Notes: a model not told the origin generated them from the sequence alone. Positions 13,901 through 23,339 are shown, counted from the first letter of the stretch. The stretch is 64,000 bases of DNA from Oegoconia quadripuncta (GCA_949316235.1 OX438742.1:34726853-34790852); one strand, 5' to 3'. Translations and numbers: made by a program.

Positions 13901-16838
13901 ATCTTTTGCCTGTACGTTTGTACTGTAAACTTTACAAAAAAAAAAACAATAGGTATATATTTTTCTACAAATTTTAAACGTCACAATTTTTATGTAGGTA
14001 GGTATGTGTGAGTAGTAACAAATTGAGCATTCTGGCTCATTTTTCCCGGAGGTTAGATTTCATTGTTAGAAAATATCGCAAATAATAAAGTCATCATAAA
14101 AAAGATCTAGTGAAAGAAACAAACAGTGCACCATTTCATAAATACCGGATGAGTTTTTTTACCGTTAGGAAAAAATTGGGCATATTAAGTGAAATGTAGG
14201 TATTTGACTCTTGTATAGATATTGAATGCATGCAACTTCTGGTGCTTGTTCAAAATGAGCAACTTCGGGGCTCATTTTGAACAAGCACCAGATATAATTT
14301 TTCAGTCCATATATTCTGCCATAACCTCGCTTCGTAATTAAAGATTATGGCGTAGAGGCGCCAAATAACGGTTTCGACTCTAAATGAAAATCTCAGGGCA
14401 CTGTTCATAAGTTTATTGTGCAAAACGTTAGAAAATGGGCACGTAAGCCAGTAATTCTTTAGTTTAGAGGTAGGTAATCCGCGAGCGCGTAGTGCGAGTC
14501 GAGTGTAGTATGATACGGGCGTGCAGCGTGCGTAGGTGTTCGTCGCGGACTGCCTGTGAGCGGGCGAGAAGGCCGGCTATTGAAAATGAGGTGCGAGGTC
14601 GCGGGGAAGGGTATGGCGCGATGCCAGCGTATACGCACGAGATCACGCCACACTCACACTAGCATAGCGCGCTGGTATGCAACCGCGAGAGGCCCGCTTC
14701 GGTAGGACTCGGACAGGCTCGTGTTGCCTGGTGTTCCGGTTTGCTATAAAATTCTTTTATTCGCATATTTTATATTTTCTCAACCTCAATGCTCGCTGAC
14801 TTCCATATCAAATGAAGTCTCATCTAATTATATCTAAAAACTACATCACAAGTGTTTAGTTACCTATAATTTGTCATCTAATTGGTGTAGTAGTGACCCT
14901 GTTTTTGAAACCAACGGTTCCATGTTCGCATCCCACTAGACGAAAATGTTTGTGTGACGAATACAACAATTCTTCTAGAGTCATGGATGTTTTTATTTAT
15001 GTGGCTCGTATATCATACTTCATATAAGTGCTTGCATGATTATAACGTTTATAGTAATAAGTTGACCAAATCGTAAGGAATATCGTAGTAAGAAATTGGG
15101 CTCCACGACGACCATAACACTAAGACTTGTAGTCGCATTGATTGTGAGTTTCGGATAGCGTCGCGCGGCTAGATTACATCTCTGTACTCCAACCAAATCC
15201 GTTTACGGATTATAGTGTGATTGTGTTAAAAGTAATCATAGTCGTAACCCGTAACAGATCAACCACGTCCGCCAACTGATGGACAACATGATGTTCTGCG
15301 ATGAGAGGGAGGACGCACCCCTCAGCGACGACAGGCGTTCAGAAGTTGCCAAGGTTATACGGGAGACAATTATGGAGTGAGTAAACAACTATAGTTCTCT
15401 GTTAATATCAGCTGATTGGTTTGTGATGATTTTTAATGTTAGTCCCATAATAAAACTTAATTATTCATTTTGATGGTCTGAACCACCTTGGTTTGAGCAT
15501 AAAGGTGTACAAACCTACCCAAGGCGCAATTTACATAAATATAGAATAGAGGTCTCTCCACATAACCTTCATAATCACTCTACTTATCCTAAATTCTACT
15601 GCTAGACATCGGCCTTTCCAAACGGCCTTTAACGTCATCAGCCTATCCTAAAGTGCTGCTAAACATAGGCCTCTCCAAACGGCCTTTATCGTCATCAGCC
15701 AATCTTAAAATAGTGCTAGACACAGGCCTCTCCAAACGGCCTTTATCGTCATCAGCCTATCCTAAAGTACTGATAGACACAGACCTCTCCAACCGGCCTT
15801 TATCGTCATCAGCCTATCCTAAAGTACTGCTAGACACAGGCCTCTCCAAACGGCCTTCATCGTCATATCATCATATCATTACCAGTGTACCCCAAAGTAG
15901 CGCTAGACACAGGCCTCTCTAAATAACCTGCATCATCATCAGCCCATCCTAAAGTACTGCTAGACAATAGGTTACTCTAAACGATCTTCATAATCATCAG
16001 CCTACCCTGAAATCAATAGCTACACATGCCTCTCCAAATGACCATTTCTAAGAAGTAAAAGTAAAATGTCTGTGATTTATAAATTAATACTAATATTTAC
16101 GAGGGAGATCTAAACAAAATTAAAAAGAGTTTTTGTTTGTCAGCTGAATAAATTTTGATAGAACTTTTAGCAATCATAATGAGCATTTATATTCATAATT
16201 TGCAATGTCTTAAAGGATTTGGAACATAAATATTAGTGTAACTAAAACCTGTTGTCCTCAGACTATGTCGTAAGAACCGCAAGCATCACAAGCCCCAAAT
16301 GGACGTCGATGCGTGGTATTGGAGGCCTACACCTAAGAAGGAGCTCCCAAATAAGGCGGATGCCGCTGTCATCTATCCTATCCACAATCCGCCGAAGTTG
16401 TGTGCACTCTTGCCCGATCGTCTCCAGAAACTGAAACAAGAGAATGAGACACTGAAGCGGAAAGTTAGGACGTGAGTTACTTCGGTCATATTTGCTGATG
16501 TACTGAACACGTTAGAAGGGGGTCATTATTATGCGAGTAGGGCAAGGTTTTTGATTTATTCTATATTTAAAAAGAAATCTTATTTATCCAATGAGGACGC
16601 CAACCCTACCCTAACGGACGGAACCTTAAAAAGAAACCGTCTATTTCACGTGACTATTTTGTATCCTATGACATTAATTTAGTTTTAATTTTCGTATATT
16701 TTTAGGGCGGGCTGGAAAACGGTGCTCCACTGCACGTTGTGCAAAACGTCGGGCATGACGGCGGAAGCGATGCTCAACCATCTGAAAACTAAGACGCACC
16801 AGGGAAGCGAGGACGACCTTAACAGTGTGCTGTTCTAA
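1925..16838 (+). CDS. spn-E: spindle-E/TDRD9-like piRNA-pathway helicase, C-terminal 582 codons (11 exons, 5' partial)
   Basis: Exons: 1925-2054, 3984-4199, 4601-4816, 7151-7282, 7936-8135, 10347-10466, 11955-12077, 13622-13769, 15258-15376, 16262-16471 and 16706-16838 (TAA at 16836). Every junction has AG acceptor and GT donor and all phases agree. The first exon begins with one base of a split codon, so at least one exon lies upstream. Domains in order: a linker (IHRMVPQLPG, then LIDVSNFWVRY), a Tudor domain (VGDLLIGP to VIYIDYGS at 4601), a long region with YYPEHDLLVNVDADF and YPIHNPPKLCALLPDRL, a short coiled segment (KLKQENETLKRK), and a terminal finger CX2CX12HX5H (exon 16706). Family knowledge: spindle-E is a DExH RNA helicase with one Tudor domain acting in perinuclear nuage in piRNA biogenesis and transposon silencing. 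The remaining length and Tudor position fit a protein of about 1430 residues. The helicase part is not in the window. Identification is from recall of motifs. Confidence 0.78.
2055..3983 (+). other. Intron of the spn-E-like gene with interspersed-repeat tracts
   Basis: This is the AT-rich intron between the phase-0 exons ending at 2054 and starting at 3984. Around 3250-3460 is a tract (GCGGGAACTACTCAATAGGG, then ATCCGTTCATCTGTTTCGGC) of the kind repeated widely in Lepidoptera. Around 3770-3950 is a second tract (CGGCTTGACTGATTTTCATC) of similar character. No additional exon is recognised. Confidence 0.5.
4340..4540 (+). repeat. SINE-I copy (truncated, diverged)
   Basis: It shares the landmarks of the other SINE-I copies in this window: GGCTGGTAGT near the start, TAGCTACCACCACC, TCTGCCGCCAAGCAGCA, CACACAGGTGTGATT, and the 3' end AACCCGTTGTGCATAAAAA. 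It lacks the tRNA-like head kept by the copies at 49787 and 62071. It lies in an intron of the spn-E-like gene. Confidence 0.75.
5468..5555. repeat. Perfect tandem duplication, 2 x 44 bp
   Basis: Bases 5468-5511 and 5512-5555 are identical 44-mers starting GCGTTCAGCTGTCCCGAGAG and ending GGGCACCTGCTTG. A third, immediately diverging start (GCGTGCAGCG) follows. The perfect identity suggests a recent duplication within the intron. Confidence 0.9.
5709..6740 (-). mobile_element. R1-clade LINE 3' remnant (RNase H-like C-terminal region), split by a MITE
   Basis: On the minus strand the region reads as the C-terminal part of an R1/TRAS-type LINE ORF2. It has NTTEKGRQLYRFFPGITKRW near 6470-6530, then after a frameshift ILTGHGNFRVKLFSMALADS with the cysteine region CDYGEGEQSSHPILWEY (6290-6420), then VFCDD. 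The 239-bp MITE interrupts at this point, and the reading resumes as LVSNRHNFQVFKRFCHS (5905-5975). Joining across the MITE with one copy of the CTGG duplication gives DDLVSNR, the canonical family wording. The 522-base open frame at 5709-6230 is an artefact running through the MITE. Confidence 0.78.
5980..6218 (-). mobile_element. MITE with GTCTCGACATAGATAGC terminal inverted repeats (copy 1)
   Basis: The 239-bp element has inverted termini containing AGTCTCGACATAGATAGCAA at both ends, with internal palindromy around CGATTTCGGTCGTTAA. It is flanked on both sides by CCAG (CTGG on the minus strand) at 5976-5979 and 6219-6222. It is inserted in the R1-type LINE remnant. A second copy in the opposite orientation lies at 52117-52351 and is about the same length. 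Confidence 0.9.
6862..7088 (+). repeat. SINE-I copy
   Basis: Landmarks are GGTGGTAGGGCATTTTACG, TCCGCCTGGCTAGCTACC, ATAGCCAGTCCC, TTCACTTAACACCAGGTGTG and the terminal CCCGTTGTGCATAAAAAAA. It ends about 60 bp before the exon at 7151. The 5' tRNA-like head is missing. Confidence 0.85.
7441..7532. repeat. Imperfect short tandem repeat, about 17-20 bp unit
   Basis: Several diverged units of the form GAATATGCCGAA / GGATACGTCCAA / GGAATGTGCCGAA / GAATATGTCCAA follow one another. Unit borders are approximate. Confidence 0.5.
8661..9930. mobile_element. 1.27-kb inverted-repeat element with ~100-bp arms
   Basis: The left arm (about 8661-8761) starts TCTCATGGTCTGAGCTCCCA and contains TTCGTTAACACCTTGTCTAT. 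The right arm (about 9828-9930) is its reverse complement with few mismatches. A third, short related end (TCTCATGGTCGTTCAGACCA) lies at 10083-10130. A second, offset inverted pair, GCTTGAACCACCTTTGA at about 8643-8659 and its complement near 9408-9424, suggests nesting or a composite. No transposase frame is seen inside. It lies in an intron of the spn-E-like gene. Confidence 0.75.
11398..11430. repeat. Perfect 15-bp hairpin
   Basis: TGTCGAGTCCATATC is followed by the loop GTA and the exact reverse complement GATATGGACTCGACA. It lies in the large intron between exons 10347-10466 and 11955-12077. Confidence 0.85.
11955..12077 (+). CDS. spn-E: spn-E-like exon 7 (GDVALTG region)
   Basis: This exon was too short to appear as an open frame of its own. 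AG precedes 11955 and GTGAGT starts at 12078. The split arginine codon (AG + A) joins it to the 10347-10466 exon, and the split valine codon (GT + T) joins it to the exon at 13622. It encodes LLVAGDVALTGSIKRLILR followed by a hydrophobic stretch ending LLFCP, in the conserved post-Tudor region of this family. Confidence 0.75.
12645..12886 (-). repeat. SINE-I copy, inverted
   Basis: The reverse complement carries the SINE-I landmarks in order: TAGCTACC-like start, TCTGCCGCCAAGCAGCAATG, TAAGATATCCAGTCCCCC, CCTCATCTTCACTTAGCATC and the degraded CCCGTTGAGCA end. Confidence 0.75.
13169..13228. repeat. Perfect 27-bp hairpin
   Basis: The arms are 13169-13195 (GTTGTATGAAGTTATTTTTT then TAGTACA) and 13202-13228 (its exact reverse complement), with a 6-base loop. 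It lies in the intron between exons 12077 and 13622 and is transcribed with the spn-E-like pre-mRNA. It may be a minimal palindromic element. Confidence 0.9.
14238..14292. repeat. Perfect 23-bp hairpin
   Basis: The left arm 14238-14260 begins TCTGGTGCTTGTTCAAAATG. The right arm 14270-14292 is its exact reverse complement, and the loop is the 9 bases AACTTCGGG. It lies in the intron between exons 13769 and 15258. Confidence 0.92.
14465..14720. other. GC-rich intronic patch, no gene recognised
   Basis: This stretch of about 250 bp is clearly richer in GC and CpG (GCGAGCGCG, CGGGCGTGCAGCGTGCG, GGTCGCGGGGAAGG) than the AT-rich intron around it. Open frames on both strands look like composition effects. 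It could be a repeat fragment or a regulatory patch; nothing in the sequence decides. Confidence 0.35.
14881..15005 (+). repeat. SINE-II copy (5' part)
   Basis: It starts ATTGGTGTAGTAGTGACCCT, a decayed A-box-like head, continues with GTTCGCATCCCACTAG in place of the B box, and then ATGTTTGTGTGACGAATAC and GTCATGGATGTTTTTATTT. This is the same order as the better copies at 43591 and 61767. Confidence 0.7.
15600..16040 (-). repeat. 57-bp tandem array derived from a LINE 3'-tail motif
   Basis: About seven diverged units of 57 bp follow one another, each containing CATCAGCCTATCCTAAAGT, GCTAGACACAGGCCTCTCC and AAACGGCCTTT. On the minus strand each reads GGAGAGGCCTGTGTCTAGCA then GGCTGATGACGA, the well-known lepidopteran LINE 3'-tail motif. 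Because 57 is a multiple of 3 the array stays open on the plus strand (15653-15922, a 19-residue repeat containing GLSKRPLSSSAYPK). That is an intron by-product and not a gene. Confidence 0.85.
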
Positions 16839-17230
16839 ACACTCACCGACTGCTTCTCTCCGGTCGCAGGGTATACCTCTCGCGGAGGGTTTTTAAATAG
16901 AACCTTTATTACTTTTTAACAATGGCCTCTATGATGGAATTGATACCCAGGTTCAAAACTCATATGATCAAAAATTAAATAGACAACGCTATAATGGCAA
17001 CAAATTCAAAGACCAACGCTTCAAAAGATCAATTCAATTTCAATTCAATGTCTTTATTTCATTCTCATAATAAGCTACAGCAATATAGTCAAGAATATAA
17101 TTAGAAGCAGAATGTAAAACACTTTTTTGTGAGAATCTGGTGTCTGAAAAAGGATAAACCTGTGTTATATTAATTCAGTGCCTGTGTTACAGATCACCAG
17201 GCTCTCACCTCTCGGACAGACTATAAAAAA
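16839..17230. other. Presumed spn-E 3' UTR, then an antisense LINE 3'-end fragment
   Basis: The first stretch after the TAA stop at 16836 should be the 3' untranslated region; no clear AATAAA is seen close by. From about 17035, CAATTCAATGTCTTTATTTC and TTCTCATAATAAGCTACAGC read on the minus strand as a retrotransposon 3' end (GAAATAAAGAC). Similar plus-strand ends occur near 12355-12410 and 13415-13465 (TCTCATGTAAGTGAC, AATAAAG). Confidence 0.45.
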
Positions 17231-17370
17231 AAATTGGGTTGAACATGAACAACATTGAATATAACAAAAACTTCACAGATAGAGAATATTATACAAAAAA
17301 ATGGATTTTGTAATATTTTCCTTTACATCTTGATCGGTGCAAATCATGTGATAGATAGGTAAATTTCAGT

Positions 17371-17432
17371 TTTTTTTTATCCACAACGGGTTAGCACTAG
17401 ACCACAATCACACCTGATGTTAAGTGAAGATG
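17371..17432 (-). repeat. SINE-I 3'-end fragment
   Basis: On the minus strand it ends with AACCCGTTGTGGATAAAAAAA and includes CATCTTCACTTAACATCAGG. Only the last ~60 bp of the family are present. Confidence 0.75.
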
Positions 17433-17455
17433 TTAATGATGTTAAGTTAAACTTA

Positions 17456-17740
17456 AATAAATAAATAAATATCTTTTCACATACACACAGCGCCATCTAT
17501 AGCTCCACAGTAAGCAGGCTTGTGTTATGGATACCAGATGGTTGATAAACTACACAAATATATGTATATATATATATATATATTTTGAAAATAAATACAT
17601 ATATAAATGAAAAACATCCATAACTCGGGAAATTTGTCTGTATTCATCATACAAACATATGCCCCTAGCGGGATTCGAACCCGCGACGTTTTGGTTTAGT
17701 GGTCAGAGTTTCTAACCATTACATCAAACAGTCGTTAAAT
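17456..17740 (-). repeat. SINE-II copy with tRNA-like head
   Basis: Read on the minus strand it starts with a tRNA-like head, GTTAGAAACTCTGACCACTA, has an excellent pol III B box (GGGTTCGAATCCCGC), and then CATATGTTTGTATGATGAAT and a body ending in ATTTATTTATTT. An internal (TA)n run lies at 17563-17582. Its closest relative here is the copy at 61767-62052. Confidence 0.85.
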
Positions 17741-17794
17741 AATAACATACATCATAACGTCATTCAGATCAGATTGTTAAATCAAATATATATA

Positions 17795-18130
17795 ATTACT
17801 GAACATACATACATAACGTCTCAACCTCTATCCCAAATGGGGTGGTCAGAGATATTCCAAACAATAGTGTTTGGATGCTCCAAACATTAAAAGTTTAATT
17901 ATTGAAACATCTACGGTTTATCTTATGAAATGCACAGAAATGCACACTTAACAGGGGGTGCAGGGAAACGTGCAATACTGTAGATATTTTTTTGTGGAAA
18001 GTCCCTTAGTCGCCTTTTACGACGCCCACGGGAAGAGATGGGTTGGTTATATGCTAACTTAATGGGAAATTTTAAACTTTCTGTGACTGCCTTTCGTGTA
18101 TTGGAATGCACCCTCACCAAAAGTTTCATT
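17795..18130. repeat. Two lepidopteran interspersed-repeat tracts
   Basis: At 17795-17895 the tract CATAACGTCTCAACCTCTAT followed by GGGGTGGTCAGAGATATTCC recurs inverted near 61030-61110. At 17985-18050, AGTCGCCTTTTACGACGCCC and ACGGGAAGAGATGGG recurs inverted near 50215-50275 (GTGTCGTAAAAGGCGACTAT). Family names are not assigned. Confidence 0.55.
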
Positions 18131-18527
18131 AAATGTTTGATGGGTCTGTTGGTGTCCCATGTTATGCGTACCTAATATAATATAATTAAACTGAAATTAG
18201 ACTGGAAGCTGGTCTTAATTAATAATATCCCCTCCACACAATAAAATTACAAACAGTTGCTTCTTAACAGCAACAGTTCATTTGATCAACAATCGAAATA
18301 GGTATCAATCATTTATAATATCACAAATTTAATCTACAGTGTGAATAGTATACCAATAAAAAATAAGTAGGGCTGCCTTTTAAGTTGTGTCGTTTGAAAT
18401 ACTCCCGCGATTATTAAAAAAAAAAACATTTAAAAAACAATTTAGAATTCGAAAACTAAATAATTTTTTTGGTTAGTCGAATAGTTTTATTGTAGCGTCT
18501 GTTCAAAGGTGACAAGTCGATTGTAAA

Positions 18528-19114
18528 AATGGAAATATCAAAGGAAAATATGCGTGCGATAATTTTCTACAAATTTCAAAAGGGATTAACGCAACTTTAG
18601 TGCTTTGAGGAGATCACTTCTGTGTTTAGTGATGCAGCATCATGTCTTATAGGACTGCAGAACGCTGCTATTTAGAATTTCAACGTGGGCACTCTAGCCT
18701 CAGTGACAAGCCACGTGAAGGTCGTCCAAAAACCGCCATGACGCAAGAGAATGTCAACGCCTATCTACGACTCCGACTACGACGACTACTACCCTAAAAA
18801 TGATTTTTTGGAAAATGCCCACGGATGCTATTTCACGGTATGTACATGACGATCTTCGACGATTAGCTGCCCCGCACGGCGTCGATATTCTCTTGCGTCA
18901 TGGCGTTTTTTGGACGACCTTCACGTGGCTTGTCACTGAGGCTAGAGTGCCCACGTTGAAATTCTAAATAGCAGCGTTCTACAGTCCTAAGACATGGTAC
19001 TGCATCACTAAACACAGAAGTGATCTCCTCAAAGCACTGAAGTCGCATTAATCCCCTTTGAAAGTTGTAGAAAATTATCGGACGCATATTTTCCTTTGAT
19101 ATTTCCATTTTCTC
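18528..19114 (-). pseudogene. Mariner-like transposase N-terminus, duplicated as an inverted repeat
   Basis: The minus-strand copy (19114 down to about 18800) begins MEISKENMRPIIFYNFQRGL, continues through the helix-turn-helix part of a mariner transposase (TVERCYLEFQRGHSSLSDKP, EGRPKNAMTQENID), and then degenerates through a frameshift near a VEDRHV / TYREIAS segment. A second copy of the first ~235 bp lies head-on at 18528-18762 on the plus strand, with its own stop codons. Both lack the catalytic DDE/D domain, so neither can work. The transposase would have bound its terminal repeats and cut DNA. Confidence 0.8.
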
Positions 19115-20225
19115 TTTTCTTATTTTCAGTATACATATAAGTTAATTGTTATTTTTTTTTGCACCGCAGTCGGGTTTTTAATTTACTTTAAATACTTCTT
19201 TTTTATTAGTAGTACTAATCACACTGTTAATGTTATTAAGTGTTGATCTTTTAAATCGTTGGTCTATGAATTTGTTGCTGTTATAGCGTTGACCATTTAG
19301 GTAATATTTGATCATGATCACACATGATTCTTGAACCTGGGTATCAAGATGGTTGAATCAGGAATTCGTTTCACAGTATGTTTTATTATGTAGCTTGGTG
19401 TAATCGATGTAATTGATGTTGTAATAAAATCCATGTTTCTTAAATACAGTTTCAGTGTCCACTGCCACTCGAGGTAAGAGAACGCGCGGGATATTTTTGG
19501 AAAAAATATGTAAAATTATCGATAAAAAATCTGTAAAGGTGTCCATACCCTCTATGTTGTTTTTACAAAGATAATTTTTATGTTAAGTTTTTATTGTCTA
19601 ATGTCCGCATTTTTTTTTTGGATAATAATTGCTAGAAATTTTAAATAGATAAACAATATTCTGAGGATTTGCAACTTGTACTACGCAGTCGATTAATAAT
19701 AATACCAATAATACTTTATTCACAAAATGGCACCCATTTAAGACTAAAATTTTCGTTATTGTACACACATGAGAAAATATAATGCACTCCTAACTTCAAA
19801 ATGATGATACCTGTATTATGGAAGTCAAGGACAACAATACAACGCTACAACAAAGGTGGAACATAATATACAAAAGTAGACACATTATTTTATACTACGC
19901 AAAACATTTTAAGGCGCGCAATCTGAACGTCTGTTTGTGTGTTATAGGTACAAATATTCAGGTCATAATTTTAATAAAATTCGCGGTCATTATAGAACAT
20001 GTTCTGTAGGTAGTTCCGTACTTTGCGCTTAGTTTCAAGTAACAAACTTTTATTAATTTTATATGCAAGGTACAACTGAGAGCATTGTTGTCTTTGGCTG
20101 TCTGTCAATCTGCATCGTTTGTTAAGACAAGCATGGTGACTATCACGCTTTTAGATATACTTTTTGGATCAAGGGGAAGACAATATCTCGGGGGCGATCG
20201 TTTGCCCACGGGTGGCATTATATTA
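19115..20225. other. AT-rich stretch without recognised gene
   Basis: Only short chance frames are present. No conserved motif, exon pair or repeat boundary could be supported. Confidence 0.5.
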
Positions 20226-20230
20226 TTATA

Positions 20231-22635
20231 TACAGGGTTAGTCGGAAAGGGGGTACTAAGCCGAAAGTTGGTTATAGTGTCATCGATAAGTGTTTTATTG
20301 CCAATTAGATAAATGGGAAAAACGCATATTTTTGTTTCCATACAAAGTTATTAAATTATTTAATTTAAGAATATTTGTACAACCCTATAATTCATGATTG
20401 AAGAGAGACAAAAGAATCGACGCCCAAAATAACGCGGACCCCGCGCCTTTAGCCCTGCGTGTGCGTCGGGCGCCGTCAAACGCGCCGCCGTCTGTTGACA
20501 CGGGCCGCCCGCCAACCGTCTATTGACACGGGCCGCCCGCCAACCGTCTGTTGACACGGGCCGCCCGCCCTTTGTCGGGCGCCGACATAGCGTTTGCCGT
20601 CGGAAGTTACCGAAATGTGGATTACGTGTATGGCGGGATTATGGGTGACCAGAGCCCCATACATTCCATCAAATTCTCATGAAGTTCATAAGTACATAAT
20701 CAGTTCCACCTCAAACTATTGAAATTTTGTATTGACGGCAAATAATTATTCCAGAAATCCCCACCGAATCATTAAGGTAAACAAAGCAACTGTGTTAAAT
20801 GTTTTCAAACACGTTGGCCAAACAAAGCCACGGACAGACAGGCTTCATGGTTATTACATATTTTTTATGTAACGGGGCTTAAAGACTACTTTTAGTTTGA
20901 AATTCAAAGGGTTACCTACCTAAAGATTTTATTCGTTTGAGCTTTTATTGGATACGCATTTTCGAACCTTACTGTACCTAACCTAGGTTTTTAACAAGAA
21001 TGATTGTTTAATTTTTAATTTTTAATGAAACAATTCTGATGATGACGTTGTTATTCCGTACGTAACACAAACACGGGCCGCGTTTGTGTCCACATAGGTA
21101 CACAGATAGTCGTATTACATTGAAGCACAAGTTGAAGCACTCTTTGTAATCAAGCTTCTCGAGCTTTCGTAAGTACGTCATCACGTCTTCCTACACATAA
21201 CATCATATCGTAGTATTTTTGATTGGTATACTCCGCCGACATATCGTGAATTATTAACAACTAATACCTACCAAACAAATACAATTAATAGCGACAACAA
21301 CTAACAATGAAAATCTCTAACGATAATAACAAATAACAACGAACTAGGACGACTCGCGAAAATAATCGACTGCTTGCACGGCAGTGGTAGAAGCGACTGG
21401 ATTTAATTTACGTATTTTTTATTTCTTCGTATTAATAAAAAGGGGAACCGGGCTAAGTTGTACCCCAAAGTTAATAGGAATATGTATTTTTTGGTTATTA
21501 TTGTTTTGGACCTGGTAGATAGGTGTAGGAACTTAGTCTGCCCTTCACTCAAAGAAATGGGGGTTTGAGCGTCGATACATTAACTCAATTGGACAACCCG
21601 AAGGATAATAATGAGGAGTAGGTAAAAAATCTGCCAGGCGGTATTAGGCACAGATGGTAGATTACAGGTAACTAGGTACCTATCTCATGTGTTCTGCAGT
21701 AATTCGTTCATGCTGTTGATAGTGAAGTAAGCTTGCCGCGCTCGTAAAAAGTCCACTAACCTCACTCACATATTTACTAAATCTACTTAGCTCACATTTT
21801 GAGTAGTTGTTCGCTTTCCATACATTTTCTACAAAGAAACCAAGTCTGTCTGACCCATTTCGCTTAAGATTAATTCAGGCGATTAAAAAAAAGATGTATT
21901 TAATTATTAATTAAATAAGGGTTAAAACTAAAGAATAACGCAAAAAGGTCATAATCCTAATCTCCTAAAAACAAAAACGCCATAACATCTTTCAATTGAG
22001 TAAGTTAGGTTGAAATTGAGTTTCCACTAGGGCCATGTGTCAAGCAACTAAAAACGCTAGGTATCGCTAAAATCTCCACTGCTAATCACGGTTCACCCGC
22101 TCACTGTACTGTATCGTACATACGTCTAACGAACGCTAATAGCTAAACACGCATCTCAGTAGTTTTGACCTAACTCGGAAATGGCTCCTTCAAGAAAGTT
22201 GTAAGTACATGTTGTAATCAGAAGTGTAGGGTTATACGAATTTTTCAACCTGGATATGGGGCTGATTACTAATTAATTATGAAATTATTTACGAGATAAC
22301 GAATTATGTAAATGGTAGTTAGTAATTCACTATTTACTTCGATAATTCTGAACAAATTAGTCATTCTTAATCGTTTATTCAGATAACATTACATAGCATA
22401 CATACAGAAAAACCCTATCCGACACAAGTGAGAAATCTAATTGTTTTTCGAAAATCATGGTTAGCGGTAGCGTTTCAGCTTGGAATGTCTGGTTAGTTGG
22501 TAGTATTTTGTTATGACATGTTTAAACAGCATTTTCTCGAAATGTATTGAGTTTTGGGGAAAGTTGTAGAACAAAAGTTGTTCGTTATAACGGGTACTTT
22601 TACACCCTTTCGGCTTAGTACCCCCTTTTCGACTA
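20231..22635. repeat. Inverted pair of a 30-bp repeat end, 2.4 kb apart
   Basis: TTAGTCGGAAAGGGGGTACT at 20237 onward (preceded by TACAGGG) recurs inverted at about 22605-22635 with one mismatch over roughly 30 bp. The left end begins TACAGGG like the two foldback transposons in this window, but the right end lacks the matching CCCTGTA. It could be one decayed element of 2.4 kb or two independent insertions. The interval holds no transposase frame. Confidence 0.4.
20488..20571. repeat. GC-rich tandem repeat, 3 x 28 bp
   Basis: Three units of CCGTCTGTTGACACGGGCCG + CCCGCCAA follow one another with one or two substitutions, inside a small GC-rich patch (20420-20600). Open frames across it are compositional. 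Confidence 0.9.
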
Positions 22636-22797
22636 ACGTTTCATGTACCTTTGGTGTCTAGATAATCCTCTATTATAAGATTTATAAGTAGATGTAGTAA
22701 TAGTATTTATAAGTATTTATAAAGTAACTCCAGATATTATACCGAGTGGAACGGAACGACCGACATAGCCCAGATTCACATATTTTCACACTCTTAG

Positions 22798-23085
22798 GCC
22801 TGTATTAATAAATCGTTCTCAAGACAGAGATGGCCTCAAGTTGGCGCTTGAGAATTTGTAACATATTAAAACACTATTCAAAAAAAATTCTATTGACACT
22901 AAGACGCGATCTCAATGTCAAGATCGATTTATTAATACGGACCTTAGGGTCGTATTAGTAAATGATCTTCAGATTGGGTATGCGTCTCAGTCTCAATACT
23001 ATTTTTATGATACTGTTTTAATGTGCAACAGATTCTCAAGTGTCAACTTTGGTCATCTCAATCTTGAAAATGGTTGGCCCTTACT
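22798..23085. mobile_element. Two related MITEs in tandem, sharing a TTAG junction
   Basis: The first element (22798-22943) has inverted ends GCCTGTATTAATAAATCG and CGATTTATTAATACGGACC and is flanked by TTAG at 22794 and 22944. The second starts right after the second TTAG with GGTCGTATTAGTAAATGATC, shares internal motifs (AGATTCTCAAG, GTGCAACAGATT), and fades out near 23085 without a clear right end. It appears older and truncated. Confidence 0.75.
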
Positions 23086-23339
23086 TTGAAACCCCCGTTG
23101 AACTTTTATTCTAAACTTAATACTTTACGAGATATGAACATCAAAAATTTACTTAAAATCTACGTTTTCACATCCCTAAAATAGTTGATTCGGATGTACT
23201 CAAGGCGGAGCTCCCCATCAGTTCATTGACCTCGCTCAATTTTGTTAAGATTTTGGTATTCACAACAAGATGTTTTATGTTGCAGTTTCTGTATACTGTC
23301 TAAAGAAGATAAAACTAAACTTTGTTGTTCTTTGATAAA

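Noticed and set aside
15653..15922. 89-codon frame encoding a 19-residue repeat
   Set aside because: It is produced by a 57-bp intronic tandem repeat whose period is a multiple of three; neighbouring true exons use other positions.
20488..20571. CRISPR-like spaced repeats
   Set aside because: The 28-bp units are directly contiguous with no spacers, and the DNA is eukaryotic.
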